Source: Planomonospora sp. ID67723 (lineage in GTDB: Bacteria > Actinomycetota > Actinomycetes > Streptosporangiales > Streptosporangiaceae). Taken from it: a stretch of DNA of 64,000 nt. The stretch is taken from the NCBI RefSeq assembly GCF_015711605.1, contig NZ_JABTEZ010000004.1:62001-126000 (forward strand), in the 5' to 3' direction. Below, piece by piece: positions 24,002-34,325 of this stretch; positions within the stretch are counted from its first letter, which is position 1, and every line of letters begins with the position of its first letter. The translations under genes and the position numbers were made by a program. The notes beneath the pieces are model-generated. The model saw only the letters and a program-made list of their open reading frames with translations, was not told where the DNA came from and made no database searches.

Positions 24002-24757
24002 ATGGAGCGTCGGCGCAGCTGGAGTCCGCTCGCGCTGGCCGTCGGCGGGCTGCTCGCCGTCGGGCTCGCCGCGAGCGGGGTCGACCACGGCGGCGGGTTC
24101 GGCCTGGGCGACGCGCTCGGCTTCGATCCCGGCCTTGGGCGCCCCGCCCCACCCGAGGCCGGCGACTCCACGACCGCTCCGTCCCTGCCCCGCGACGACG
24201 CGTTCGGGCGGTTCTCCTTCTGGACCGTGATCGTCGCCGGGGCCGTGATCGCCGCGCCGGTGATCGTCATGCTGGTCAGGACGATCCTCCGTGCCCGGGA
24301 CGGCGCTGCGGCGCGGACGGCCGTACCGCCGTCCGCGGGTGAGCCGGAGGCGGCGGGGCCGGCGGGGGAGGCACACGAGGCCATCAGGGCGGGGCTGGCG
24401 GACCTCGACGCCGGGGACGATCCGCGCCGCGCCGTGATCGCCTGCTGGCTCCGGCTGGAACGCGCCGCCGCCGAGGCCGGGGCCGCGCGCGCGGCCGCCG
24501 ACACCCCCGCCGACCTGGTCGCCCGGCTGCTGGCCGCGCAGCGGGTCGGGCGGGACGCGCTGGACCGGCTCGCCTCCGCCTACCGCCGGGCCCGCTACAG
24601 CCCGCGCGAGGTGGACGGACCCTTGCGGGAGGCGGCCCGGCGGGCGCTGGCCGAGGTGGACGCGGAGCTGTCGTCGGGGCCGTCGCGGCACTCCACGGGC
24701 GCCGACGGGGCAACCGGGCCACGGCGGCACACCACGGGGACGGATACGGGGCCGTGA
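24002..24757 (+). CDS. DUF4129-type membrane protein of the first MoxR operon
   Basis: A protein of 251 residues with ATG behind GGAGG. There is an N-terminal signal-like span (LALAVGGLLAVGLAASGV) and a second span at about 78-98 (FWTVIVAGAVIAAPVIVMLV). A cytoplasmic C-terminal domain (about 125-225) matches DUF4129: AGDDPRRAVIACWLRLERAA, ADTPADLVARLLAAQ, ALDRLASAYRRARYSPREV. Proteins with this domain regularly accompany MoxR ATPases and DUF58 proteins. It overlaps the next gene by 4 bp and is the first gene of a five-gene operon. Confidence 0.82.
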   Translation: MERRRSWSPLALAVGGLLAVGLAASGVDHGGGFGLGDALGFDPGLGRPAPPEAGDSTTAPSLPRDDAFGRFSFWTVIVAGAVIAAPVIVMLVRTILRARDGAAARTAVPPSAGEPEAAGPAGEAHEAIRAGLADLDAGDDPRRAVIACWLRLERAAAEAGAARAAADTPADLVARLLAAQRVGRDALDRLASAYRRARYSPREVDGPLREAARRALAEVDAELSSGPSRHSTGADGATGPRRHTTGTDTGP

Positions 24758-25146
24758 TCGGGCTGCTGTGGCACGCCGCCGTGCTGGCGGCCGCCGGGAT
24801 CGCGGCCTTCCTCCTGCTGCGGCGGATCCCGGCCGGCGCGCCGCGGACACCCGCCTCCGAGCCGGAGCCGCCCTGGTCGCCCGAGCAGGCGTTCACCGAG
24901 ATCCGCTGGTGGGAACGGCGGCTCGCCTCCGCGTGGGACGACCCGGGCAAGTACTCCTCCCTGGTCCGCGACCGGCTCGCCGACCTGGCGGCCGAACGGC
25001 TGCGCCTGCGGCACGGGGTGAGCGATCCGGCCCGCGCGAGGGAGATCCTCGGAGACGACCTCCACCAGCTGATCACCGCCCCCGGGGCGGAGGTCCCGAC
25101 CCGCGCCGAGCTGGCCCGCCTGGTCGCGCGCATCGAGGAGATATAG
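24754..25146 (+). CDS. small membrane-anchored protein of the MoxR operon
   Basis: A protein of 130 residues with a GTG start that overlaps the preceding stop. A single N-terminal span (IGLLWHAAVLAAAGIAAFLL) is followed by a Pro-rich linker and a helical cytosolic domain (FTEIRWWERRLASAWDDPGK, DRLADLAAERLRLRHGVSD, REILGDDLHQLITAPG). I do not recognise a named family, but proteins of this shape occur between DUF4129 and MoxR genes in other actinomycetes. It probably acts in the same complex. Confidence 0.75.
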   Translation: MIGLLWHAAVLAAAGIAAFLLLRRIPAGAPRTPASEPEPPWSPEQAFTEIRWWERRLASAWDDPGKYSSLVRDRLADLAAERLRLRHGVSDPARAREILGDDLHQLITAPGAEVPTRAELARLVARIEEI

Positions 25147-25148
25147 CC

Positions 25149-26125
<977 letters not shown>

Positions 26126-26129
<4 letters not shown>

Positions 26130-27373
26130 CCTGGTTCACGACCGCGGCGTTCCGCCGGGCGGCCGTCCTGACGGCCGGCCTCTGCCTGGCGGCGGTCGCC
26201 CTGGGCCGGGTGGACCTGCTGGCCGTCGCGGTCCCGTTCGTGCTGGGCACGGTCCTGTCGCTGCGCTCGCGCCCGGGCCGGGAGCCGGTGGCCGTGCTGC
26301 GGCTGGACGACGAGGCCGTCACCGAGGGCGGCACGGTCACCGCCTCGGTCAGCGTGGACGGCGACCCGGAGACGGCCTGCGTGGTCGTCCCGGCCGCTTC
26401 CGCCGGGCTCGGCCACGATTCCCGGCCCCGGGTGGTCCGGGTCCCCGCCACCGTGCCGCTGGCCGGTACGGCGCGGCGCTGGGGCGTGCACGCGTTCGGG
26501 CCCGTCCGGGTCCGGTCGTTCGCCTGCGACGGGCTGCTGGAATGCCGTGAGCGGGTGCTGCCGCCGAAGAACGTGCGGGCCCTTCCCGACGCGGAGCCGT
26601 ACTCCTCCCGGAGCTCCGTGCCCCGGGCCGCCGGGATGTCCGGGATCCACCGCTCCCGCCGGGCGGGCGACGGGGGCGAGCTGGCCGGGGTCCGGCCCTA
26701 CCAGCCGGGTGACCGGCTGCGCCGCATCGACTGGAGGACCACCCTGCGTGCCCGCGAGCCGTACGTGAACGCCACCCAGCCCGACCGCGACGCCGAGATC
26801 GTGATCCTCCTCGACGTGCTCCGGGACGCCGGCGGGGAGGGCACGCCCAGCGTGCTGGACGTCACGGTCCGGGCGGCCGCGTCGATCGCCGAGCACTACA
26901 CGCGCCAGGGTGACCGGGTCGCGCTGGCCGAGCTCGGTCCCCGGCTGCGCCGGCTGAGGGCCGGCACCGGCCGCCGCCACCACCTGGCCCAGCTCGCCTG
27001 GCTGGCCGAGGTCAGGCCGATGCCCGGCGGTCAGGACCTGCTCGGCGACCGGCTGCTGGCCGCCGGGACGCTCTCCTCGAGCGCGCTGGTCGTCATGCTC
27101 ACCCCGCTGCTGGACGCGCGCAGCGCCACCGCCCTGGCCGTCCTCGCGCGGGCCCGGCGCCCCCTCGTCGCGGTCGACACCCTGCCCGACGGCCTGCCGC
27201 AGGACTCCGGCGGCGAGTGGTCGGAGCTGGCCGGGCGCATCTGGCGGCTGGAGCGCGAGAACACCGTCGGCCGCCTGCGCGAGGCCGGTGTGCCCGTCGA
27301 GGCCTGGCGGGGCTCGGGGAGCCTGGACGCGGTCCTGCGCGACGCGGCCCGGGTCGCTGCGGTACTCCGATGA
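26126..27373 (+). CDS. DUF58 protein with membrane anchor (first operon)
   Basis: A protein of 415 residues starting at a GTG that overlaps the MoxR stop. Two N-terminal spans (AVLTAGLCLAAVALGR, LLAVAVPFVLGTVL) precede a beta-rich region. The DUF58 core follows: GELAGVRPYQPGDRLRRIDW, RTTLRAREPYVNATQPDRDA, IVILLDV in the VWA-like part. It is the probable client of the MoxR ATPase and is predicted at the inner face of the membrane. Function in actinomycetes is not established; envelope or stress roles are usual suggestions. Confidence 0.9.
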
Positions 27374-27428
27374 GCCTCCCCGGCCCGGAGCGCGGCGGCG
27401 CGATCGCTCCCCGGCCCGGGAGGCGGCG

Positions 27429-27992
27429 GTGACGAAGACGCTCCCGCCGCTTCATTCGCTGGCCTGGCGGTCGCTGGTCTGGGCCGCGGGGACGGCCGCC
27501 CTGCTCGTCGCGATGCCGCCGGACTACCGCGCCGGGCCGGTGATGCCGCTGCTGGCCGCGCTGCTCGGCCTGCTGACGGCCGCCGAACCGGACGGCGGCT
27601 GGGTGCTGGCGGCGCAGGTGACCACGGTGGCGGCCTGGCTGCTCACCACCGTCGGGTACGGCTACGCCCCGTCGCCGGTCATGGGCCTGCTCATCGGCCT
27701 GCTGCTCTACCTGCACCACGGCATGGCCGCCATCGCGGCGCAGGTGCCGCCCTCGTCCCGCATCCCGGCGGAAATCCTGGCCGGTTGGCTGGCCAGGACC
27801 GGGGTGGTGAGCGCGGCCTCGGCCGCCGTGTGCCTGCTCCTCACCGGGCTCACCGGGACGGCGGGCGCCGCCGTCCCGGCCGCGGCGGCGGTCGTCCTGG
27901 GGGCCGCCGGAGCGCTGGCCGTGGCCCGCGTCCTGCGCGACGCGGGCCGGGGCCCGGAACGCGGAGACGGCCGACGGCGGGGGATCACATAG
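27429..27992 (+). CDS. membrane protein ending the first MoxR operon
   Basis: A protein of 187 residues starting at the GTG at 27429 (VTKTLPPLHS). It has about five spans: LVWAAGTAALLVAMP, AGPVMPLLAALLGLLTA, WVLAAQVTTVAAWLLTTVGY, VMGLLIGLLLYLHHGMAAI and SAAVCLLLTGLTGTAGAAV. No family recognised. The 55-bp spacing from the DUF58 gene and shared direction suggest the same transcript. Its end overlaps the convergent amidohydrolase gene by 8 bp. Confidence 0.75.
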   Translation: MTKTLPPLHSLAWRSLVWAAGTAALLVAMPPDYRAGPVMPLLAALLGLLTAAEPDGGWVLAAQVTTVAAWLLTTVGYGYAPSPVMGLLIGLLLYLHHGMAAIAAQVPPSSRIPAEILAGWLARTGVVSAASAAVCLLLTGLTGTAGAAVPAAAAVVLGAAGALAVARVLRDAGRGPERGDGRRRGIT

Positions 27993-28824
27993 CCCGCCCG
28001 GCGGGCAGCCGGAAGACGCGCCGGGCGGCTCCCCCCAGGAAGTCGGCCCGGGCCTCGTCCGTCAAAGCGAGCCGCTCGATCTGCGCGAGAGCACGGTCGT
28101 GCGGAAGCTGCGGCCAGTTGGTACCGAACATGACCTTTCCGCGACCGTAGGTGTTCATGAAGTGCACCAACTGCGGCGGGTAGTAGCGAGGCAGGTAGGC
28201 GGAGGTGTCGATGTAGACGTTGTGGTGCTTCCACGCGACGCCGATCATCTCGTCCGTCCACGGATGCCCGATGTGGCCGCCGACGATCACCAGCTCGGGG
28301 AGGTCCAGCGCCACCCTGTCCAGGTAGGGCACGGGCCGCCCGGTCTCGGAAGGCTTCAGGGGACCGGTGTGGCCGACCTGCGTGCAGAACGGAACGCCGA
28401 GCTCGACGCAGGTGGTGTAGAGCGGATAGTAGAGCCGGTGGTCGGGCGGCAGCTCCCACAACCAGGGAACCACCCGCAGCCCGACGAAACCGAGCTCCTC
28501 CACCGCGCGGCGCAACTCCCGGACGGCCCCGACCGGATCGGCCAGATCCACCGAGGCCACTCCGGCGAACCGGTCAGGATGGGCCCGGACGAAGTCCGCC
28601 ACGTCGTCGTTGCTGATCACCCATCCGCCCGGTCGGTGCCAGGCCGACAACAGCAGCACATCCACCGCCGCCTGGTCCATCAGCTCGACGAGCTCGTCGG
28701 GGCCGACGGGCTTGTCGATCAGCTCGGCGCTCCCCGACCTCTCGAACAGCCGGGTGATCTCAGGCATGGGCAGCCGGCCGGGGCGCCCTCCGAGTGTGGG
28801 CTGTGCCCAGACGTCAACTATCAC
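27985..28824 (-). CDS. amidohydrolase family 2 protein
   Basis: About 279 residues if started at the GTG encoding the V of VIVDVWAQP; GTGs at 28842 and 28839 are alternatives, and the outermost possible start is a TTG at 28860. The TIM-barrel pattern of the ACMSD-like amidohydrolases is present: VDVLLLSAWHRPGG, LGFVGLRVVPWLWELPPDH, VPFCTQVGHTGP, LVIVGGHIGHPW, VYIDTSAYLPRYYPPQL, VMFGTNWPQLPHDRA. The usual metal-binding H-x-H near the start is replaced (DVWAQP), and the last motif has Asn for Asp (FGTNWP), so the metal site is altered. It is divergent from a LysR gene that may control it. Confidence 0.8.
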   Translation of the reverse strand: MIVDVWAQPTLGGRPGRLPMPEITRLFERSGSAELIDKPVGPDELVELMDQAAVDVLLLSAWHRPGGWVISNDDVADFVRAHPDRFAGVASVDLADPVGAVRELRRAVEELGFVGLRVVPWLWELPPDHRLYYPLYTTCVELGVPFCTQVGHTGPLKPSETGRPVPYLDRVALDLPELVIVGGHIGHPWTDEMIGVAWKHHNVYIDTSAYLPRYYPPQLVHFMNTYGRGKVMFGTNWPQLPHDRALAQIERLALTDEARADFLGGAARRVFRLPAGRAM

Positions 28825-28910
28825 GGATTCACCGTGCACCACCCCGCTCCCGGTGATCAACGCCGGAAACGACGGCTATCGTGCACTGTGACTCATCGAT
28901 CGGAGACGTC

Positions 28911-29789
28911 ATGGAGCTGGGCGAGATCGAGGCGTTCCTCACCCTGGCCGAAGAGCTGCACTTCGGACGCACCGCGACGCGGTTGCACGTGTCGCAGTCA
29001 CGAGTCAGCCAGCTCATCAGATCCCTGGAACGGCGAGCGGGGGGACCGCTCTTCGAACGCACCAGCCGGCGGGTCGCGCTCACCGCGCTGGGCGAGCAGT
29101 TGCGCGAGAACGCCGCACCCGCCTACGAAGGCCTGCACGACGCGTTGGCCAGGGCACGGGAAACCTCCCGGACCATGAGCGGCGAACTGCGCGTCGGGTA
29201 CCTTCCCAGCCTCGGCGGCGCTCCGCTCACCGACATCGCCGACGCCTTCCGCCGCGCTCACCCCGGCTGCGCCGTCACCCTGCGGCAGATCACGATGACG
29301 GAGCTGACCAGGGCGTGGAGCGGCGAGGTGGACATCCAGGCCACCCTGCTCCCCGTCGACGAGCCCGGTCTCACCGTCGGCCCCGCCCTCGGAACCTACG
29401 AGCGGCTGCTCGCCGTGGCCGACGACCACCCTCTGACCGCCGCTGGACGGGTGCGGCTGGAGGATCTGGCCGACTACCACCTGCCCGCCATGCCCCCCGG
29501 CATCCCCTCGGCGCTCCACGACTCCTACTGGCCCACCCGCACGCCGAGCGGCCGGCCCATCACCCGGATCACGGTGAACGGCACCTACCGCGAGGCCCTC
29601 CACCTCATCGCCCGGGGCCGGATCGTGCTTCCCACCGACAGCGGCACCACCCGCTTCCGCCGGTACCCGGGGGTGACCTGGTTGCCCATCGTCGACATGC
29701 CTGCGGCCCGCGCCGTGCTGACCTGGCGCACCGCAGCCGAGAACGCGAGGATCCACGCCTTCGCCGGGCTCGCGACCAGAGTGATCTAG
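28911..29789 (+). CDS. LysR-family transcriptional regulator
   Basis: A protein of 292 residues starting at the ATG at 28911 behind GGAGACGTC. N-terminal winged HTH: IEAFLTLAEELHFGRTATRL, HVSQSRVSQLIRSLERRAGG, LFERTSRRVALTALGE. The ligand-binding half follows (LRVGYLPSLGGAPLTDIADA onward). It is divergent from the amidohydrolase gene with less than 90 bp between starts, the classical LysR arrangement, so that gene is its probable target. Confidence 0.9.
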   Translation: MELGEIEAFLTLAEELHFGRTATRLHVSQSRVSQLIRSLERRAGGPLFERTSRRVALTALGEQLRENAAPAYEGLHDALARARETSRTMSGELRVGYLPSLGGAPLTDIADAFRRAHPGCAVTLRQITMTELTRAWSGEVDIQATLLPVDEPGLTVGPALGTYERLLAVADDHPLTAAGRVRLEDLADYHLPAMPPGIPSALHDSYWPTRTPSGRPITRITVNGTYREALHLIARGRIVLPTDSGTTRFRRYPGVTWLPIVDMPAARAVLTWRTAAENARIHAFAGLATRVI

Positions 29790-29927
29790 AGATGTCCAGG
29801 GGGCGGCGGAGCGGCCCCGCGGTCGGGATCGTCACCGGCGGCCCGACCCTGAGGGGCGACCCTGGCTTGTCCCTGACTTCGGCCCGCACGCCCGCCGCAG
29901 CGCCCCGCGGGCGCATACCGTGGAGCC

Positions 29928-30101
29928 ATGGGACGAATTCTGCTGATCGTGGCGGCCGTGGTGATCGCCTTCATCGTGCTCGGCTGGGTGCTGAGCTTCC
30001 TCGTCGGGCTGTTCAAGTGGGCGCTGATCCTCGGGCTGATCGCCGTGGTGGTCATGTTCGCGAGCAGGCTCTTCCGCCGCTCTCCCAGCGTCAGGGACTG
30101 A
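29928..30101 (+). CDS. very small membrane protein (57 aa)
   Basis: The ATG at 29928 follows a TGGAGC site. The 57 residues consist of two adjacent spans (LLIVAAVVIAFIVLGWVL and WALILGLIAVVVMFA) and a basic tail (SRLFRRSPSVRD). Small hydrophobic proteins of this kind are widespread in actinomycetes, without known function. Coding is supported by the clean hydrophobic pattern, the ribosome site and strong third-position GC. Confidence 0.65.
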   Translation: MGRILLIVAAVVIAFIVLGWVLSFLVGLFKWALILGLIAVVVMFASRLFRRSPSVRD

Positions 30102-30133
30102 CGCGCCACCCGGGAGGCCGCGCGCGCCCGTAC

Positions 30134-30898
30134 TCAGGCGCGCGCGGTGAGGAACGTGCGGGTGAGGGTGGCGTGGAAGGAGCCGTCCGCCGAGCGGGAG
30201 TGCATCTCCGCCCGCCATCGGGCGGCGGCTTCCGCGGAGAGCTTCGCGCGTGACAACGCCCGGCCGACGGCCTTGTCGAGGTCGATGGTCCGGCGCAGCT
30301 CGGCCCAGGTGGCGAACTCACCGGGCTCGTCGACCCTGGTGACCTCGGTGAAGCCGGCCCCGGCCAGCAGCGATGCCGCCTGATGGCCGATCAGCGGCTG
30401 GCTGATGCCCTCGGCGACGGCCCGGACCACGGCCCGGCTGACAGCCGGTTCGGCGGAGTCGATGCTCAGCGAGGCCCAGACGGGCTCGAACACGACCAGC
30501 CGCCCACCGGACCGCAACACCCGGTGAACCTCGGCGGCCACGCCCGCCGGGTCGGCGACGTGCAGCAGCACGCGCTCGATCCGGCAGCCGTCGAAGCTGC
30601 CGGCCGGGAACGGCAGCCGCGACGCGTCGGCCTGGACGACCGCCGCGCAGCGGGCTCGGCTGCGCACGGCCATCTCGGCGCTGGCGTCGACCCCCACCGG
30701 GACGGCACCGGCCCGGGCCAGCAGCTCCAGATCGTGGCCGGTCCCGCAGCCCACGTCCAGCACCCGCTCGCCGGGGCGCACCTCCAGCATGGCCAGCAGC
30801 CGGGCCTTGACCCCGGCCATCGGCCCGCACGCGTGACGGTCCAGGTAGGCGGCGAGAGCCGCCGGATCGGCGCTGGCGTCCACGTGGGCGAAGGACAC
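30134..30898 (-). CDS. class I SAM-dependent methyltransferase
   Basis: A protein of 254 residues with a GTG start. It is a Methyltransf_11-type enzyme: VLDVGCGTGHDLELLARAG is the SAM-binding motif I, VQADASRLPFPAGSFDGCRI covers motifs II-III, and VHRVLRSGGRLVVFEPVWAS is the post-motif. The C-terminal third (about 165-254) resembles that of ubiquinone/menaquinone-type methyltransferases, but the substrate cannot be read. The stop of the upstream gene (TrmH-like) is about 25 bp away on the same strand, so the two may be co-transcribed. Confidence 0.85.
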   Translation of the reverse strand: MSFAHVDASADPAALAAYLDRHACGPMAGVKARLLAMLEVRPGERVLDVGCGTGHDLELLARAGAVPVGVDASAEMAVRSRARCAAVVQADASRLPFPAGSFDGCRIERVLLHVADPAGVAAEVHRVLRSGGRLVVFEPVWASLSIDSAEPAVSRAVVRAVAEGISQPLIGHQAASLLAGAGFTEVTRVDEPGEFATWAELRRTIDLDKAVGRALSRAKLSAEAAARWRAEMHSRSADGSFHATLTRTFLTARA

Positions 30899-30922
30899 GG
30901 GCGCCCCCTCTTCTGCCGTCGG

Positions 30923-31492
30923 CTATCGCTCTTCCAGGGAGGCGGCCGGCTCCAGGCCCGCCCACTCCTGCCGGCGGGCCTCGGCCACGGCGATGGCGGT
31001 CGCCACCGCGACGTTGAAAGATCCGACTCGTCCGACCTGCGGAATGTAACAGACGGCGTCGGCGGCCTCCAGCAGGGCGGGGGAGCAGCCGTGGTCCTCG
31101 CTGCCCACCACCAGGCACACGTCGCCGGCCAGCTTCGCCTCGTGCAGCGGTACGGCGTCGCCGGTCAGCTCCACCGCGACCACCCGGAAGCCGTCGGCCT
31201 TGGCCGCGTGCACGGCCTCGGTGACGGGGACCGGCTCCTCCCAGGCGACCAGCCGGTCGGTGCCCAGCGCGGTCTTCTGCGCCTTGGGGTTGGTCGGGGG
31301 AGTGGCGTTGCCGGCCAGCCAGATGCGCTCCACGCCGAAGGCGGCGGCCGTACGGAAGATCGAGCCGATGTTGAACGGCCCGGTCACCGACTCGACGATC
31401 AACGCGAGCCGGCCCTCGGTGTTCCTGCGCCAGGTGCGGTTGAGCCGCTTGACGTCGGTCGGCCGCAGCTGCCTGCGCGGGTTGGCGGTCAT
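30923..31492 (-). CDS. TrmH/SpoU-family RNA 2'-O-methyltransferase
   Basis: A protein of 189 residues with the three SPOUT motifs: TGPFNIGSIFRTAAAFGVER (motif 1), LVVGSEDHGCSPALLEAAD (motif 2) and IPQVGRVGSFNVAVATAIAV (motif 3), which together form the trefoil-knot SAM site. It probably methylates a ribose in tRNA or rRNA. The usual motif 3 begins I-P-M; here it is IPQ, and Arg in motif 1 (FRTA) is present. Lying between two other methyltransferase genes on the same strand, it may be part of a small RNA-modification group. Confidence 0.88.
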   Translation of the reverse strand: MTANPRRQLRPTDVKRLNRTWRRNTEGRLALIVESVTGPFNIGSIFRTAAAFGVERIWLAGNATPPTNPKAQKTALGTDRLVAWEEPVPVTEAVHAAKADGFRVVAVELTGDAVPLHEAKLAGDVCLVVGSEDHGCSPALLEAADAVCYIPQVGRVGSFNVAVATAIAVAEARRQEWAGLEPAASLEER

Positions 31493-31562
31493 CGTTGCTT
31501 CACCGTTCCTTGATCGTCCTTGTGCGTCCTCGTCGTCCGGCGGGGTGCGGGGCCCGCCGCGC

Positions 31563-32174
31563 TCACGGCACCGGGTCCGTCTCCCGCGCCCGCACCTGGA
31601 GGATCCGGTAGGACGAGCGGGAGGCGGTACGGGTGGTGGGCCATCCCCGCTCGTTCAGCCAGCGGTGCAGGGAGTCGGATCCCAGGTGCTTCTGGACCAC
31701 GAGGTGGGCTGTGCCGTCGGGGGTCAGGCGTGACAACCAGCGGGCCAGCATCTCGTGTAGGGCGGCCTTGCCGATGCGGATGGCCGGATTGGACCAGATG
31801 GCGCTGAACCTGACCTCGGACGGGACCTCGTCGACATGCGCTGACCTTACTTTGTCAAGGCCGGCGGCTTGGGCGTTCCTGGCGCACAGCTCCAGGGAGC
31901 GGCGGTTGACGTCCACCGCCCAGACGGTCGCGCCGGGAGCCCGGGAGGCCATGGTCAGGGCGATCGGCCCGTAGCCGCAGCCCAGATCCAGCAGGTTCCC
32001 CTCCGGCGGGGGAGGGGGGACGCTCTCCAGCAGGATCCGGGTGCCCTGGTCGACCCGCTCCGGGGAGAACACCCCGCTGTCGGTCTCCAGCTTCAGGTGC
32101 AGGTCGGGGAGGACCAGCGTGACCGAGCCGGGACGGCTGGCGGTCTCAGGGCGCTCCTCGAAGTAATGTGCCAC
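31563..32174 (-). CDS. RsmC-like methyltransferase
   Basis: A protein of 203 residues with a GTG start. It matches the MTS (small methyltransferase) domain of RsmC/RlmG, which methylate guanine N2 in rRNA. Seen are SGVFSPERVDQGTRILLESV, LLDLGCGYGPIALTMASRAP (SAM motif), VWAVDVNRRSLELCARNAQA and IWSNPAIRIGKAALHEML. The last is the N-P-P-F/H motif in altered form (NPAI). It ends with a GTAHLVVQKHLGSDSLHRWL segment. No N-terminal pseudo-domain is present, as in other actinobacterial members. Target base is inferred from family only. Confidence 0.85.
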   Translation of the reverse strand: MAHYFEERPETASRPGSVTLVLPDLHLKLETDSGVFSPERVDQGTRILLESVPPPPPEGNLLDLGCGYGPIALTMASRAPGATVWAVDVNRRSLELCARNAQAAGLDKVRSAHVDEVPSEVRFSAIWSNPAIRIGKAALHEMLARWLSRLTPDGTAHLVVQKHLGSDSLHRWLNERGWPTTRTASRSSYRILQVRARETDPVP

Positions 32175-32182
32175 CTGCTTAT

Positions 32183-32356
32183 TGTCGCGCCTGCGGCGCG
32201 ACGCTGCGGACGCCCGGGTACCGGCGGCCGTCCTCGTCGCGTCCTCGCTTCGCTGCGGGCGCTTCTCGGTTGGCTCGCCGGGGCGTCCTCCGGAAAACCG
32301 CTCGCTGTCGCGCCTGCGGTACGACGCTGCGGACGCCCGGGTACCGGCGGCCGTTC
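32183..32356. repeat. two 51-bp direct repeats with internal hairpin
   Basis: The segments 32183-32233 and 32306-32356 match at 48 of 51 positions by eye. Each begins TGTCGCGCCTGCGG and ends near ACCGGCGGCCGT. In the first copy GTCGCGCC-TGC-GGCGCGAC is a perfect 8-bp hairpin; in the second the right arm is mutated. They fill the gap between the end of the VWA operon (minus) and the start of the RsmC-like gene, so the hairpin may work as a transcription terminator. Could also be an extragenic repetitive element of this genome. Confidence 0.6.
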
Positions 32357-32391
32357 CCGTGGCGAGACCGCGCTCGCCCCCGGCCGTCCGC

Positions 32392-33339
32392 TCAGGGGAG
32401 ACGCGTCCCCAGCAGCATCGCCGCGGCGGCGACCAGCAGGCCGGTCAGGACCGCCGCCACGACGAACCACTGGCCGATCTCCTGGCTGACCGTCCGGTAC
32501 CCCAGCGAGGAGCCGATCTGCTCGTAGACCTCTCGCAGCTCGCTGCCCGACTCCGCCTCGTAGGCCCGGCCCCCGGTGCCCTGGGAGAGGGTCTGCAGGG
32601 TGGCCTTGTTCACCGGGACGTTCACCTCGCGGCCGTCGATGGAGACGGTGCCGTCCTGGGTGCCGTAGGCGATGGTGGAGACCGGTACGCGGGCGTTCAG
32701 CGCCGACTCGATCGCCTCGGCCACCGAGCGGCCGGAGGTGTTGTCGCCGTCGGACAGCAGGACGATCGCGGCGGGCGGCGGGTCGGTGACCGCCTGCTGG
32801 TCGAAGGAGCGGATGGAGTCGATGGAGCTGAAGACCGCCTCCCCGATGGCGGTGCCCGCCCGGGTGCTGAGGTTGGCCAGCGAGGTGGCCACGGCCTGGT
32901 GATCGGTGGTCGGGGAGACGACGACCCCGGCCGAGCGCGCGAAGGCGACCAGGCCGACGTTGAAGCGCTCCGGCAGGTCCGTGACGAACTTCTGGGCGGC
33001 CTCCTTGGCTGCGGCGAGCCGGGTGGGCGCGACGTCGGCGGCCTCCATCGACAGCGAGACGTCCAGCGCGATGATGATGGTCGCCCGGTCGCGGGGGACC
33101 CGCACCGAGTCGGCGGGCCGGGCGGTGGCGACGATCATCAGGCTCATCATCAGGAAGAACAGCGCGGGGGCGACGTGCCGGCGCCAGCCGGGGCCGGACG
33201 GGGCCACCAGGTTCAGCAACGGCAGGTTGGTGAAGCGCACCGCGTAGCGGCGCCGGGCGAACTGGGTGGCCACGTACCCGCCGGCGACGGCCGCGAGCGC
33301 GGCGAACAGCCAGAGCCAGGAGGGGGAGAGGAAGGTCAC
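32392..33339 (-). CDS. VWA-domain membrane protein (BatA-like), second MoxR operon
   Basis: A protein of 315 residues with a GTG start that overlaps the upstream stop by 4 bp. N-terminal span [18 protein letters not shown], a second at about 57-72, then a von Willebrand A domain with a full MIDAS (DVSLSM; T and D in later loops: [21 protein letters not shown]), and a C-terminal span ([19 protein letters not shown]). This is the Bat/Aerotolerance arrangement found with MoxR and DUF58 genes. The VWA domain faces the cytosol or periplasm depending on topology and probably binds metal-dependent partners. Confidence 0.9.
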   Translation of the reverse strand: MTFLSPSWLWLFAALAAVAGGYVATQFARRRYAVRFTNLPLLNLVAPSGPGWRRHVAPALFFLMMSLMIVATARPADSVRVPRDRATIIIALDVSLSMEAADVAPTRLAAAKEAAQKFVTDLPERFNVGLVAFARSAGVVVSPTTDHQAVATSLANLSTRAGTAIGEAVFSSIDSIRSFDQQAVTDPPPAAIVLLSDGDNTSGRSVAEAIESALNARVPVSTIAYGTQDGTVSIDGREVNVPVNKATLQTLSQGTGGRAYEAESGSELREVYEQIGSSLGYRTVSQEIGQWFVVAAVLTGLLVAAAAMLLGTRLP

Positions 33340-34325
33340 CGGATCACTCCTGCCGTCGGGTGCCGGTGCGTCAGGTGGGCCGTGCGCCGCTGCTTCAGCA
33401 CGAACTGCGCGATGTCGGCGACCCAGTCGCGGTCGGTGCGCAGGACCAGGTGGGCGACGCCGCAGTGGCGCAGCGCCGCCCGGGTGATCTCCCGCTGTAC
33501 GGCCGCCGCCTCGGCGTAGGCCGCGCGGACCTTCGCGGTGAGCCGGACCTGGTGGCTCCGGCCCGACTCGGGGTCGGTCAGGCTGATCAGGCCCACCGGC
33601 GGCAGCTCCAGCTCGCGCGGGTCGATCACCTCCACCGCCAGCACCTGGTGGCGGGCGGCCAGGCGGCGCATCGGCCGCTCCCAGGGCAACTCCAGGCCGG
33701 GGTCCAGACTGGGCTCCGCGCTCAGGAAGTCGGAGACGACCACGCGCAGGCCGCGCCGCCGCCGCGCCGCCGCCAGCACCTCGATCGCCTCGGCCAGGTC
33801 GGGGGCGTCGGCCACGGCGCGACCGCGCGGCGCCTCCATCAGCGAGTGCAGCAGGCCGTACAGGGCGGTGCGGCCGCCACGGGCGGGCATCCGGTGGATG
33901 TACTCGTCGTGCAGGACGTAGGCGCCGAACCGGTTGCCGGTCCGCCCGGCCAGGAAGCCGATCGCGGCGACGGCGGCCACCACCAGGTCCCGCTTCTCCA
34001 CGCCGGCGGTGCCGAAGTCCATGCTGGGCGACAGGTCGGCCAGCACCCAGGTCTCCAGCTCCCGGTCGGCGACCAGATCCCGGACGTGCGGGACGGACGT
34101 GCGGGCGGTCACCGCCCAGTCCATCCGGCGGATGTCGTCCTCGCCAGGGACATAGACCCGGCTGTCGCCCGCCTCGCTGCCCGGGCCGGGCAGCAGTCCC
34201 TGGTAGGAACCGTGCAGCAGCCCGTCCAGCCGCCGCACGACGGTCAGCTCCAGCCGCCGGAGCGCCTGCTCGGCGGCGGTGTGCCCGCCGGGGACGCGGC
34301 CCGGTGGCCGGTGGCCGGCGGTCAC
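33336..34325 (-). CDS. DUF58 protein, second MoxR operon
   Basis: A protein of 329 residues, soluble. DUF58 landmarks: [60 protein letters not shown], then [20 protein letters not shown] and [13 protein letters not shown]. Unlike the DUF58 protein at 26126 it lacks membrane spans and contains an intact MIDAS-like D-x-S-x-S (DLSPSMD). Overlaps both neighbours by 4 bp, so translation is coupled with MoxR before it and VWA after it. Confidence 0.9.
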   Translation of the reverse strand: MTAGHRPPGRVPGGHTAAEQALRRLELTVVRRLDGLLHGSYQGLLPGPGSEAGDSRVYVPGEDDIRRMDWAVTARTSVPHVRDLVADRELETWVLADLSPSMDFGTAGVEKRDLVVAAVAAIGFLAGRTGNRFGAYVLHDEYIHRMPARGGRTALYGLLHSLMEAPRGRAVADAPDLAEAIEVLAAARRRRGLRVVVSDFLSAEPSLDPGLELPWERPMRRLAARHQVLAVEVIDPRELELPPVGLISLTDPESGRSHQVRLTAKVRAAYAEAAAVQREITRAALRHCGVAHLVLRTDRDWVADIAQFVLKQRRTAHLTHRHPTAGVIR

